From the NCBI RefSeq assembly GCF_008370495.1, contig NZ_VTUX01000001.1:434001-498000 (forward strand): DNA of 64,000 nt, given 5' to 3'. The notes under the pieces are model-generated. The model was not told where the DNA came from, did no database searches, and saw nothing but the letters and a program-made list of their open reading frames with translations. The first letter of the stretch is position 1, and every line of letters starts with the position of its first letter. Source of the DNA: Pseudohalioglobus sediminis. Lineage in GTDB: Bacteria > Pseudomonadota > Gammaproteobacteria > Pseudomonadales > Halieaceae. Positions 43,724 to 52,510 of the stretch are shown here, one piece after another. A program made the position numbers and the translations under genes.

Positions 43724-45430
43724 ATGTCCGATGCGCTGAAGGCAGCCGGTGAACAATTGATGGCGGCCGGACAGATGTTTGAAACCACCGAGATAGACGT
43801 TCGCGGCGCGCCCGTCAGGGTCTGGCGCAATGCACCCGCAGACCTGGGCCAGCTGTGGGCAGCAACCGCGGGGCACGCAGAAAAAGACTACCTGGTCTAC
43901 AACGACGAACGCTGGACTTACGCCGAGGCACACGAAGCAGTCTCCCGAATCGCCAACTGGTTGCACCTGCAGGGTGTGCGTGAACACGACCGTGTAGCCA
44001 TTGCCATGCGCAACTACCCCGAGTGGATGCTCTCGTACTGGGCCATTACTTCGATGGGTGCCGTGGTCGTGGGCATGAACGCGTGGTGGGTCGCCGGCGA
44101 AATGGCCTACGCACTCAACGACTCCGCCGCCAAGGTCATTATCGGCGATGCAGAACGCATGCAACGCCTCGCCGAGATCCGCGACCAGTTCCCCGAACTG
44201 CGCGCGGCCGCGGTGCGCTGCGGTGACGCCGCACCATCATGGGCCACGCCCTGGTCCGAGGTATTGGCCAGCGCCCCCGAGATGCCGGCGGCAGACATCG
44301 ACCCCGATGACGACGCCTGCGTGTTCTACACTTCCGGCACCACCGGTCAACCGAAGGGGGCACAGCTTACCCACCGGGGCTGCTGCAACAACGTGATGAG
44401 CATGTTGTATGTCAACCTGACCCAGGGAGGCCTGGTACAGAAAGCGCAAGCAGAATCGGCCGCCACTTCACAGGCGGCAGGCGCACAGGAGCTGCCGCCG
44501 GCGCAGCTGCTGGGCACGCCACTGTTCCACGTGACCGCCAACAATTGCGCGGCCCAACCGGTCACCCTGGCCGGGGGCAAACTGGTATTCATGTACAAGT
44601 GGGATGCCGAGGAAGCACTGCGCTTGATCGAGCGCGAGCAAATTCGCGCTATTTCCAGTGTGCCGGCAATGACACGTGAGCTGGTCCTGCACCCGTCCTT
44701 CAAGGACTACGACACATCCACCGTTATCGGTTTCGGCGGCGGTGGTGCCGCGGTACAGCCTGATTTGATCGGCAAGATTGAAAACCTGGGGCGCGTTGCC
44801 AACCAGGGTTACGGGATGACTGAGACCTGCGGAATTATCGCCGCGTCCATGGGCCACTTCCTGGCCGACAAGCCCACCAGCTGCGGACCGCTATTACCGA
44901 TATACGATGTCGAGATCCGCGATGCCGAAGGTATCGCCCTGCCCACCGGCGAGGTCGGCCAGGTGTGCATCAGGGGGTCGCAGTTGATCAAGGGCTACCT
45001 GAATCGCGCGGAAGCCACCGCCGAGACCATAATCGACGGCTGGCTGCACACGGGGGATATCGGCTACCTCGACAGCGACGGTTTTCTCTACCTGGTGGAC
45101 AGGGCCAAGGACATGGTGCTGCGCGGCGGGGAAAACGTCTACTGCAGCGAGGTAGAGAACGTGCTGTTTCGCCACGAGGCGGTGCAGGAAGCGGCGGTGT
45201 TCTCAGTGCCGGATGAGCGCCTCGGCGAGGAAGTGGGCGCCGCTGTCTACCCCCGACCCGGTGCGACGCTCAGCCCGGAGGCATTGCGCGAGTTCGCCCG
45301 CGAGCACATGGCCGCATTCAAGATACCGCGCTACATCTGGATACTGGATGCTCCCCTGCCCCGCAATGCCAGCGGCAAATTCCTGAAAAAGGCCCTGCAG
45401 AGCGAACTGGACACAGCGCAGGCCGGCTGA
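43724..45430 (+). CDS. AMP-dependent acyl-CoA synthetase
   Basis: 568 residues of the ANL superfamily. P-loop motif FYTSGTTGQPKGAQ, the A5 block NQGYGMTETCGI, A7/A8 motifs LHTGDIGYLDSDGFLYLVDRAKDMVLRGGENVYC and the C-terminal catalytic Lys in PRNASGKFLKK are all present. An extra loop of about 30 residues (QAESAATSQAAGAQELPPA) between A3 and A4 is unusual. It activates a carboxylic acid as acyl-AMP, then acyl-CoA; carboxylate specificity is not readable. The ribosome site AGGGAG precedes ATG 43724. The convergent neighbour is an SDR on the minus strand. Confidence 0.95.
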   Translation: MSDALKAAGEQLMAAGQMFETTEIDVRGAPVRVWRNAPADLGQLWAATAGHAEKDYLVYNDERWTYAEAHEAVSRIANWLHLQGVREHDRVAIAMRNYPEWMLSYWAITSMGAVVVGMNAWWVAGEMAYALNDSAAKVIIGDAERMQRLAEIRDQFPELRAAAVRCGDAAPSWATPWSEVLASAPEMPAADIDPDDDACVFYTSGTTGQPKGAQLTHRGCCNNVMSMLYVNLTQGGLVQKAQAESAATSQAAGAQELPPAQLLGTPLFHVTANNCAAQPVTLAGGKLVFMYKWDAEEALRLIEREQIRAISSVPAMTRELVLHPSFKDYDTSTVIGFGGGGAAVQPDLIGKIENLGRVANQGYGMTETCGIIAASMGHFLADKPTSCGPLLPIYDVEIRDAEGIALPTGEVGQVCIRGSQLIKGYLNRAEATAETIIDGWLHTGDIGYLDSDGFLYLVDRAKDMVLRGGENVYCSEVENVLFRHEAVQEAAVFSVPDERLGEEVGAAVYPRPGATLSPEALREFAREHMAAFKIPRYIWILDAPLPRNASGKFLKKALQSELDTAQAG

Positions 45431-45435
45431 AGTGA

Positions 45436-46290
45436 TCACTCCGCCTGTAGCGAGGCCGCCAGTTCGGGCGCCAGCGCGGGCGGCTGCAGATCCAGCAGGG
45501 CCTGCGCGCGACCCGCTGCGTAGGCCCGTGTCATCTCCGCATCGGTGGACACCCAGAAATCGCCGGCGGCGACCTGCGGCAGGATCCTTGATGCCGCCTC
45601 TGCACTGCTGATGCCATTGGCTGCCAGCATGCCCTCCATCTGTTGACGATGATACTGGCTGACAGCATCCCCAGCGCCCAGTGAGTCGGTAAAAATACGT
45701 GTATGCACGGGCCCGGGAAGTACCACCGATACGCTGATCGGCGCCTGCTTCAGTTCCATCTCCAGGCGCAGGCACTCGCTGAACGCCAGCACCGCATGCT
45801 TGCTCATGATATAGGGCGTCTGCACGGGCATGATGCCGAGCGCACCAACAGACGCGGTATTGGCGATGAACGCCTGTTCTCCCGCAGCTATCATCGCCGG
45901 CGCGAAGGCACGCACCCCATTGACCACACCCTGGATATTCACGCCCAGTGTTCGCGCCCAGTCCTCGGCGGACAGCTCCCAGGCAAAGCCCAGCGTCTCC
46001 ACGCCGGCGTTGTTTACCAGCAGGCGCACGTCACCGAATGCATCCCGGGTGGTTGCAGCCAGTGCATCCATCGATGCGGGATCACTGACGTCGGCCGTCA
46101 CCGCCAGCGCGGTGCCGCCGTCGGCGACGATCTGCGCGGCAACCGCATCGATCCGCGCCGTTGCCACATCAGCCAGTACCACCTGCATCCCGGTTTTTGC
46201 CGCCAGCCGGGCCAGCGCCTCGCCGATGCCCGAACCGGCGCCAGTGATTACGGCTACGCCGCCCGCCAATGTTGCCATGTCTGCACTCAT
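45436..46290 (-). CDS. Short-chain dehydrogenase/reductase
   Basis: 284 residues. NAD(P) motif TGAGSGIG (16-23), VNNAGVETLG, then IANTASVGALGIMPVQTPYIMSKHAVLAFSECL with the catalytic Tyr and Lys (Y-x-x-x-K in YIMSK). A long C-terminal part (EMTRAYAAGRAQALLDLQPP) extends beyond the basic fold. The start is 3 nt after the stop of the HSL-type esterase gene (47262-46294), so they form a two-gene minus-strand operon. A hydroxy/keto oxidoreductase, perhaps for steroid or terpenoid alcohols given the surrounding genes. Confidence 0.92.
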   Translation of the reverse strand: MSADMATLAGGVAVITGAGSGIGEALARLAAKTGMQVVLADVATARIDAVAAQIVADGGTALAVTADVSDPASMDALAATTRDAFGDVRLLVNNAGVETLGFAWELSAEDWARTLGVNIQGVVNGVRAFAPAMIAAGEQAFIANTASVGALGIMPVQTPYIMSKHAVLAFSECLRLEMELKQAPISVSVVLPGPVHTRIFTDSLGAGDAVSQYHRQQMEGMLAANGISSAEAASRILPQVAAGDFWVSTDAEMTRAYAAGRAQALLDLQPPALAPELAASLQAE

Positions 46291-46293
46291 GGA

Positions 46294-47262
46294 CTATGCC
46301 TCACTGCCTGTCGAATCGATGCTATCCGGCCGCTGAAAACAGGCGCTGAGAAAAGCGCAGCGCCTGTCCATGGCGTCTTTGACTATCGGGTTTTCAGCGG
46401 CCAGTTCGTAACCGTGAATGGTACCCTGCGTTGCGTTCATCTCCACCGGCACCCCGGCTGCCTGCAGCGCGCGGGCATAGTGCTCCCCCTCGTCGCGCAA
46501 GGGGTCGAACTCGGCAGTTTCCACATAGGCGGGCGGCAGGCCGCCAAGGTCCTGGCGCAAACCCGGTGCCGCGTACTCGGGTGGTTGCTGGTGATCGCCC
46601 CCCGGCAGGTACGCTTGCCACATGCGCCGGGTGGAGATGCTGTTCCACAGCGGCGCATCATCGAATTCCTGTACGCTTTGCGTGTTACAGCGACTGTCCG
46701 TCACCGGGTACACCAGCATCTGCCCCGACAGTACTTCGCCCTGGTCCAGCGCTTTCTGTGCAACGCCCGCTGCCAGGGCGCCACCCGCGCTGTCACCGCC
46801 GACGACGATACGCCGGGGATCGATTGCCAGTTCCTGCGCCGACTGGCGTGCCCACAGCAGGCTGTCATAACAATCATCGAAGGGCGCCGGCCAGGGGTGC
46901 GCCGGTGCCAGTCGGTAGTCCACCAGCAGTACCGCGCAGCCGCTGCGCAAAGCGTAGCTCTGGCACATTGTCAGGTGATTGGCCGCGTACGTCAGGGCGA
47001 AGGCGCCACCGTGGAAATAGAGCAACAGCGGCACCGCGCCCGACACGGACTCCGGGCGATAGAGTATGCCGGGGATCTGCCGCCCGCCAGTGCCGAATAT
47101 CGCCACACGACTGACCGCGAGACCCTCCGGCGACTGCCTGGCCACGCGCCATCGGCTCAGGGCCACAAAGGCATTCATCAGGGCCACCATCAGCCGGTTG
47201 AAGCGGAAATTGAATACCGGGATCCTGGCATAGTCAGGGTGCGTGGGATACTTGTGGGGCAT
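46294..47262 (-). CDS. Hormone-sensitive-lipase-type esterase
   Basis: 322 residues, start ATG 47262 (MPHKYPTHPDYARIP) with GAGG 4 nt upstream. The oxyanion motif HGGAF is at 84-88 and the nucleophile GDSAGG at 156-161 (Ser158). The remaining triad is around the AEFDPLRDEGEHYAR Asp and the IHGYE His. No signal peptide. This family IV esterase cleaves short- to medium-chain esters. It is coupled to the downstream SDR, consistent with ester cleavage and then oxidation of the alcohol. It is divergent from the DUF2254 gene. Confidence 0.93.
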   Translation of the reverse strand: MPHKYPTHPDYARIPVFNFRFNRLMVALMNAFVALSRWRVARQSPEGLAVSRVAIFGTGGRQIPGILYRPESVSGAVPLLLYFHGGAFALTYAANHLTMCQSYALRSGCAVLLVDYRLAPAHPWPAPFDDCYDSLLWARQSAQELAIDPRRIVVGGDSAGGALAAGVAQKALDQGEVLSGQMLVYPVTDSRCNTQSVQEFDDAPLWNSISTRRMWQAYLPGGDHQQPPEYAAPGLRQDLGGLPPAYVETAEFDPLRDEGEHYARALQAAGVPVEMNATQGTIHGYELAAENPIVKDAMDRRCAFLSACFQRPDSIDSTGSEA

Positions 47263-47412
47263 AGTCCTCGTGGGCTCGGGTCGCAATAGATTGCGCGCTA
47301 GCATAACGCGGGCCGCGACCCTGCAACAGCCCTGCGATGGTGGCGCTGTGCGATCCAGCGTGTAGACTAAAAGCACCGTTGACTTAGCCCTTGCCCCAAT
47401 ACGGCAACAGGA

Positions 47413-48723
47413 TTGACCCTGCATCATATCGTCCCACAGCTTCGCGAGCGCATTGCCACCAGCATCTGGTTCATCCCGCTGGTGCTGTGCGCAATCTGTC
47501 TCGCCTCCGGTCTGGCGCTATCCTGGGCAGACAACAACCTCTCTCCGCCGCAATGGTTCTTCCAGCAGGCGAGCATTCCGGTAACGGCTGCCAGGCAGGT
47601 GCTGGCAACCATCGCCGGCGCCCTCCTGGGCATTGGTGGCGTGGTGTTCTCCGTTACCATGGTGGCACTTACGCTGACCTCGGGGCAGTACGGGCCGAAG
47701 CTACTGCGCCAATACCTCAGCGACAGTCACGCCAAGATTTCCATGGGCCTGTTCATCGGCACCAGCCTGTACTGCCTGCTCGCCATGTCCAGCTACCGGG
47801 TAGCAGAAACGCCGGGCTATACCCTGAGCGGGGCACTGCTACTGACCCTGCTATCGCTGATTGCGTTTATCGCCTTCATCCACAACACGGCGACAGACTT
47901 GCAGGCGGACCAGATAATCCAGCGCCTGGGCCGCGATCTCAGCCAGGCCCTGCATGACCTGGCGACACCGGAACGACCCGAACGTCGCTCCCGTGATACC
48001 GCCGCATGGCGCAGGCGAGCCCGGGGACAGAGCAGGTGCAGCATTGGCTCAGCGCAGAGTGGCTATGTACAGGCTATCGACTACCAGGGCATCCTGGAGT
48101 GGTGCGTGGACCGCGACTACTGCGTGCTCCTGCGCGTCAGGGCCGGCGATTTCCTGTTGCAGGGGAGCTGTGTGGCTGCGGTTTTCGGGCGGGCAGCGGA
48201 CGCGAATGCGGACGACCTGCTGGAATTCCAGCAGCGCTTCATCAGCACCGGTCCGGTGCGCACACCGATACAGGACCCCGAGTACCCCATCACCCAGTTG
48301 AACCAGCTTATCAACCGGGCACTGTCTCCGGGTATAAACGACCCCGGTACCGCGATCACCTGCATCGACTGGTACAGCAAGGCGCTGTCTGAAATCATCG
48401 ACAGCGATCTGCCCGGCACGGTATTTGTGGATGCGCAGTCGACACCGCGCATCATGGCTCGCCTGTCCGATTTGCGCGGCCTGGTGCGCGCCTTCTACGC
48501 ACCCGTGCGCCAGTGCTCGCGAGAGAACGTACCCGTGCTGGTCAATCTACTGGAATCACTGGAGCGGCTCGCCGCGGTCACGCGCAGGCCCGATCGGCTG
48601 GCACTGATTGCGGAGGAGGGAGATTGCCTGCTGGATACCATCAACCGTGACCAGTACGTTGCCCATGACCAGCGCACCCTGAACCACCGCTACCGGAAAT
48701 TGCAACGCACCTGTAACAGGTAG
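47413..48723 (+). CDS. DUF2254 membrane protein
   Basis: 436 residues, start TTG 47413 (MTLHHIVPQLRERIATSIWFIPLV); the ribosome site is weak. Four membrane segments in the first 160 residues: FIPLVLCAICLASGLALSW, VLATIAGALLGIGGVVFSVTMVAL, FIGTSLYCLLAM and LLLTLLSLIAFIAFI. They are followed by a cytosolic domain with the DUF2254 pattern AIDYQGILEW, VRAGDFLLQG, DPEYPITQLNQLINRALSPGINDPGTAITCIDWYSKAL. The NDPGTA segment is highly characteristic. Function unknown. It may be monocistronic; the next gene downstream is on the other strand. Confidence 0.85.
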   Translation: MTLHHIVPQLRERIATSIWFIPLVLCAICLASGLALSWADNNLSPPQWFFQQASIPVTAARQVLATIAGALLGIGGVVFSVTMVALTLTSGQYGPKLLRQYLSDSHAKISMGLFIGTSLYCLLAMSSYRVAETPGYTLSGALLLTLLSLIAFIAFIHNTATDLQADQIIQRLGRDLSQALHDLATPERPERRSRDTAAWRRRARGQSRCSIGSAQSGYVQAIDYQGILEWCVDRDYCVLLRVRAGDFLLQGSCVAAVFGRAADANADDLLEFQQRFISTGPVRTPIQDPEYPITQLNQLINRALSPGINDPGTAITCIDWYSKALSEIIDSDLPGTVFVDAQSTPRIMARLSDLRGLVRAFYAPVRQCSRENVPVLVNLLESLERLAAVTRRPDRLALIAEEGDCLLDTINRDQYVAHDQRTLNHRYRKLQRTCNR

Positions 48724-48727
48724 CGAG

Positions 48728-49084
48728 CTACCAGTTTCGCGGCAGGCGCGGGTCTTTGGTGCGGCGATAGCGGTACTGCTTGTCCCGTTCCGAACGGGTG
48801 ATTTCCATTCGCCGCCTTTCGTTACGCTTTTCCCAGTGCGACTCGAGCATGGACTCACGCACGTCGGCGAGGTATTGCGCCAGGCCGGTTGCGATCAGCA
48901 GCGGGCGCAGTACCAGGCCGAGAAAAATCAACAGCGCCACGTACCAGCCGAGCAGATGCGAGTAGTGCCAGCCAACAAGAATTGTCAGCCACAGCATGGC
49001 GATATAAGCGCCTCGCGCCAGTGGCCCCCATCTGAATTGGTCGTCGTACATTGCACCCGCACCGCTACAGTCCGCTTGTTTCAT
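48728..49084 (-). CDS. Small two-helix membrane protein, unknown
   Basis: 118 residues from ATG 49084; a second start at 49051 (MYDDQFRW) is possible and omits the odd N-terminus. Two hydrophobic segments (AYIAMLWLTILVGWHYS and LLGWYVALLIFLGLVLRPLLIATGL) are followed by a highly charged helical tail (RESMLESHWEKRNERRRMEITRSERDKQYRYRR). I do not recognise a family. Convergent with DUF2254 with only 4 bp between the stops. It may modify membrane properties or be a small partner of a larger complex. Confidence 0.65.
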   Translation of the reverse strand: MKQADCSGAGAMYDDQFRWGPLARGAYIAMLWLTILVGWHYSHLLGWYVALLIFLGLVLRPLLIATGLAQYLADVRESMLESHWEKRNERRRMEITRSERDKQYRYRRTKDPRLPRNW

Positions 49085-49239
49085 GATACGGGAAATCTTT
49101 CCCGACGGGTCAATGCCCCAACAATAGCCACTTGAGCGAAACAGTGCGCGCCGGGAATCAGTATTACTGGCTGAACTACAACACCAGCAGGCTTGCAGTA
49201 CACTGGACGCCGAGTATGGGGCAACGCGCGAGTTGAATC

Positions 49240-50706
49240 ATGGCAAAGACTACCTTGCGAGTCGTGGTGATTGGAGCCGGCATGTCCGGCATCCTGGCGG
49301 CGATCAAGCTGCAACAGGCGGGCTATACCGACGTCATTGTCTACGAAAAAGCCGACCGCATTGGCGGCACCTGGCGGGAGAATACCTACCCCGGCCTTAC
49401 CTGTGATGTGCCCTCCCATCACTATACCTACAGCTTTGAACGCAACCCCGACTGGACGCGACACCTACCGCCCGGAGGCGAGATACAGGCCTATTTCGAA
49501 CGTGTGACCGACAGCTATCACGTGCGTGAGAGCATCCGCTTCAATACCGAGGTGGTTGCCGCCAGCTACCGTGATCAGCGTTGGCACCTGGAGCTGGCCG
49601 ACGGCAGCCGCGACAGCGCAGACGTGGTCATCGCCGCCACCGGGGTACTGCATCACCCCAGCTGGCCCGAAATTCCCGGCATGGACACATTTCGCGGCGC
49701 GCTGTTCCACAGCGCCCGCTGGGATCATTCGGTCCCGCTCGCCGGTAAACGCGTGGGCATTGTGGGCATGGGCTCGACCGGGGTACAGATCGTCTCCGAG
49801 CTGAGCGCCGCCGGCGTTGCTGTAAGCCACTTCGTGCGTACGCCGCAGTGGATAATGCCGGTGGAAAACGGATACTTTCCCGAGCAGGAGCGGGCCGCGT
49901 TTCGCGCCGACCCCGAACTGCTCAACCGGACCATGGATTTTGAAGGCTACGCGGCCTCGGTAGACGCCTATACCCAGGCGCTGACCAACCCCGACTCGGA
50001 AGTGGCGATCGCCATGAGCACCGCCTGCCGCGAAAACCTGCAGCAAGGCGTTCACGATGCCACGCTGCGCGAGCAGCTGACACCCGATCATGAGCCGTTC
50101 TGCAAGCGGCTGATTTTTTCGCCCGATTACTACCAGGCGATCCAGCGCCCCAATGCACACCTGGTGCGCAGTGATATCCGGTGCATTGAGCCCGGGGGCA
50201 TCCGCACCGGGGATGGCTGCCTGCACGAACTGGACGTCATCGCCCTGGCCACCGGTTTCAGGGCAGACCAGTTCATGCGCCCGATGCGAATCCACGGCCG
50301 CGATGGCCTCGATCTGGAAACACTGTGGGCCAAAAGGCCGGTGGCCTACCTCGCGGTGGCCATGCCGGACTTCCCCAATTTTTTCATGCTCAACGGACCC
50401 AATGGCCCGGTAGGCAATTTTTCACTCATCGAAATCGCGGAGATCCAGTGGCGCTACATCGAGCAGTTGCTGGAACGCCTGCGCAGCGGCGAGTACCGCG
50501 CCATTTCGCCAACACGCGACGCCATGGAAGCGTTTGACAGCGAGCGTGTGGCTGCCGCCAAGAAAACGATCTGGTACACCGGTGGTTGCCAGAGCTGGTA
50601 CCTGGACGCCGAGGGCATTCCCGCGAGCTGGCCCTGGAGCTTCTCAAAGTTCGTGAGCATGATGCGCGAGCCCGAGTGGCGTCACTACCAGCTGACGACA
50701 GAATAA
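49240..50706 (+). CDS. Flavin-dependent monooxygenase of the Baeyer-Villiger type
   Basis: 488 residues. FAD motif GAGMSG (12-17), GGTWRENTYPGLTCDVPSHHYTYSF, and the fingerprint FRGALFHSARW (Phe151-Trp161), which is FxGxxxHxxxW as in type I Baeyer-Villiger monooxygenases. The NADPH motif GIVGMGSTGVQIV follows. It inserts oxygen next to a ketone or oxidises a heteroatom; substrates include cyclic ketones and steroids. The following gene is an SDR 95 bp downstream, which could make the ketone. The ribosome site before ATG 49240 is weak (gttgaatc). Confidence 0.94.
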   Translation: MAKTTLRVVVIGAGMSGILAAIKLQQAGYTDVIVYEKADRIGGTWRENTYPGLTCDVPSHHYTYSFERNPDWTRHLPPGGEIQAYFERVTDSYHVRESIRFNTEVVAASYRDQRWHLELADGSRDSADVVIAATGVLHHPSWPEIPGMDTFRGALFHSARWDHSVPLAGKRVGIVGMGSTGVQIVSELSAAGVAVSHFVRTPQWIMPVENGYFPEQERAAFRADPELLNRTMDFEGYAASVDAYTQALTNPDSEVAIAMSTACRENLQQGVHDATLREQLTPDHEPFCKRLIFSPDYYQAIQRPNAHLVRSDIRCIEPGGIRTGDGCLHELDVIALATGFRADQFMRPMRIHGRDGLDLETLWAKRPVAYLAVAMPDFPNFFMLNGPNGPVGNFSLIEIAEIQWRYIEQLLERLRSGEYRAISPTRDAMEAFDSERVAAAKKTIWYTGGCQSWYLDAEGIPASWPWSFSKFVSMMREPEWRHYQLTTE

Positions 50707-50800
50707 ACATCACACAGCGCGCTCTGGACCGGGGCAACAGCGCTGCCCAGCTGGGCGGTTTCTGCCCTGGCCCAGTGCCTTGAACAACAGGAGAAATTAC

Positions 50801-51616
50801 ATGCCATCTTCCCTGGAACAACAATACGGCCCCTGGGCGCTGATCGCCGGCGGCAGCGAGGGCATCGGCCTCGAGTTTGCGCGCAGGCTCGCCAGCGAGG
50901 GCATCAACCTGCTGCTGCTGGCACGCCGGGAACAACCACTGCTGGACGCACGCCGTGAACTGGAGCAGGCCTTTCCTGTGCAGGTAAAGACCGCAGCCAT
51001 GGACTTGTCATGTGATGACCTCGAACAGCGCATCGACAGCCTGACCGCTGACCTGGACATCGGCATGCTGATCTACAATGCCGGCGCTTCCCATGGCCTG
51101 GAGCTGTTCCACGATGCGCCACTGCATCGCGCATTGCAGATGATTGCGCTGAACTGCGCGGGGCCCGCTACCCTGTGCCACCTGCTCGGTGGCAGGATGC
51201 GCACGCGCGGCCGCGGCGGCATCATCCTGCTGAGTTCACTCTCGGCTTTCTGTGGCAGCGCCTACATCGCCACCTATGCTGCCAGCAAGGCCTTTGACAT
51301 CGGTTTTGCCGAATCCCTGTGGGCCGAACTGGAACCCTTCGGCGTGGACGTACTGTCGCTGGTGATCGGCGCCACCGACACACCGGCTATGGCCAGGGCC
51401 GGTGCCGACATGTCGACCCTGCCCTCCCTGTCATCTGCGGAGGTCGCTGAGGAAGGGCTTGCAGCACTGGGGGCAACGCCCATTCATGTTGTCGGCGAGG
51501 CGGGCAGGATGCTGGCTGAGTTTGCTCGTGGCGGCGATCGACGGGAACTGATCGACAACATGAGCAGCGCCGCGGCAACCATGTTCGGTATGCCTTACCC
51601 GCCCGTGGTGGACTGA
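50801..51616 (+). CDS. Short-chain dehydrogenase/reductase
   Basis: 271 residues, start ATG 50801 (MPSSLEQQYGPWALIAGGSEGIG) with GGAG 7 nt upstream. The NAD(P) motif is slightly altered: AGGSEGIG (16-23) for TGxxxGIG. NAG is in YNAGASHG, the catalytic set in LLSSLSAFCGSAYIATYAASKAFDIGFAE (Ser, Tyr, Lys). It lacks a signal peptide. It follows the BVMO gene by 95 bp and may share its pathway. Its 3' end overlaps the CitE-like gene on the opposite strand by 22 bp (51595-51616), a convergent overlap. Confidence 0.9.
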   Translation: MPSSLEQQYGPWALIAGGSEGIGLEFARRLASEGINLLLLARREQPLLDARRELEQAFPVQVKTAAMDLSCDDLEQRIDSLTADLDIGMLIYNAGASHGLELFHDAPLHRALQMIALNCAGPATLCHLLGGRMRTRGRGGIILLSSLSAFCGSAYIATYAASKAFDIGFAESLWAELEPFGVDVLSLVIGATDTPAMARAGADMSTLPSLSSAEVAEEGLAALGATPIHVVGEAGRMLAEFARGGDRRELIDNMSSAAATMFGMPYPPVVD

Positions 51617-52488
51617 GCAATCGCCTCGCTGATGGCAACCAGCCGCTGCGCCTCCTGCAGGTGCAGCAGCTCTGTCATCTTGCCGTTTACCTGTATGACA
51701 CCCTTGCCGCTATTCTCCGGTAACGAGAAGGCCTGGATAACCGCACGCGCGTGGCTCACCGCCTCCGGGTGAGGAGAAAATACGCGATTGGCGACTTCCA
51801 GTTGCGCGGGGTGGATCAGGGATTTACCGTCAAAGCCCAGTACCCGCGCCTGTTCGCACTGCTGCGCGAGACCGGCCTCGTCCCTGAAATCGTTGTACAC
51901 GCTGTCTATCGCCAGCAGGCCGTGCGCACGCGCCGCCAACACCACGGCTGAGAGGACGTACTGAAAGGCAACGCGATCCGCCGTGGCCACCGCATGGGTT
52001 TCCAGTGCCAGGTCGTTCAGGCCCAGGATAAACCCCCGCAACCGGGTCGACCCCGCCACGGCGGCGATATCGCGAATATCCAGCACCGCGCGTGGCATTT
52101 CCACCATCAGCCACAGCGCCAGGTCCGTCGCAGCACCGGCCTTTGACAGTGCGTTATCCAGTTTTTCAACCTGCTCAGCACAGGTCACCTTGGGTACCAC
52201 AATGCCGTCAGGTGCGGCGCTTACGGCCATAGCCAGGTCGTCACGGCCCCAGGGCGAATCCAGGCTGTTTACCCGGATCAGCACTTCGCGCGAGCCGAAG
52301 CGCCGCTCGCTGACGGCGGCCAGCACCGCCGCCCTCGCCCCGGCCTTGGCATCCGGTGCCACGGCGTCCTCGAGATCGAGTATCAGGGTATCCGCCGGCA
52401 GGGATTGCGCCTTTTCCAGCGCCCGCGCGTTGGCACCCGGCATGAACAGGCACGAGCGACGCGGCCTGTAGGGAGATGGTGCTGGCAT
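51595..52488 (-). CDS. HpcH/HpaI aldolase - citrate lyase beta (CitE-like) family
   Basis: 297 residues from ATG 52488 (MPAPSPYRPRRSCLFMPGANARALEKA), ribosome site AAGGAA 5 nt upstream. Typical segments: PADTLILDLEDAVAPDAKAGARAAV (metal Glu/Asp), VLIRVNSLDSPWGRDDL, GIVVPKV and LALWLMVEMPRAVLDI. The family splits malyl-CoA, 2-methylmalyl-CoA or citryl-CoA. It may cleave a hydroxy-acyl-CoA made by the neighbouring acyl-CoA enzymes. It is 22 bp downstream of the luciferase-like oxidoreductase gene on the same strand, so they are co-transcribed. Confidence 0.92.
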   Translation of the reverse strand: MPAPSPYRPRRSCLFMPGANARALEKAQSLPADTLILDLEDAVAPDAKAGARAAVLAAVSERRFGSREVLIRVNSLDSPWGRDDLAMAVSAAPDGIVVPKVTCAEQVEKLDNALSKAGAATDLALWLMVEMPRAVLDIRDIAAVAGSTRLRGFILGLNDLALETHAVATADRVAFQYVLSAVVLAARAHGLLAIDSVYNDFRDEAGLAQQCEQARVLGFDGKSLIHPAQLEVANRVFSPHPEAVSHARAVIQAFSLPENSGKGVIQVNGKMTELLHLQEAQRLVAISEAIAQSTTGG

Positions 52489-52510
52489 GGCGTTTCCTTG
52501 TGTTGGCAAA

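Noticed and set aside
45703-47289. 528-codon plus-strand frame
   Set aside because: It lies wholly opposite the SDR and HSL-type esterase genes with clear active-site motifs.
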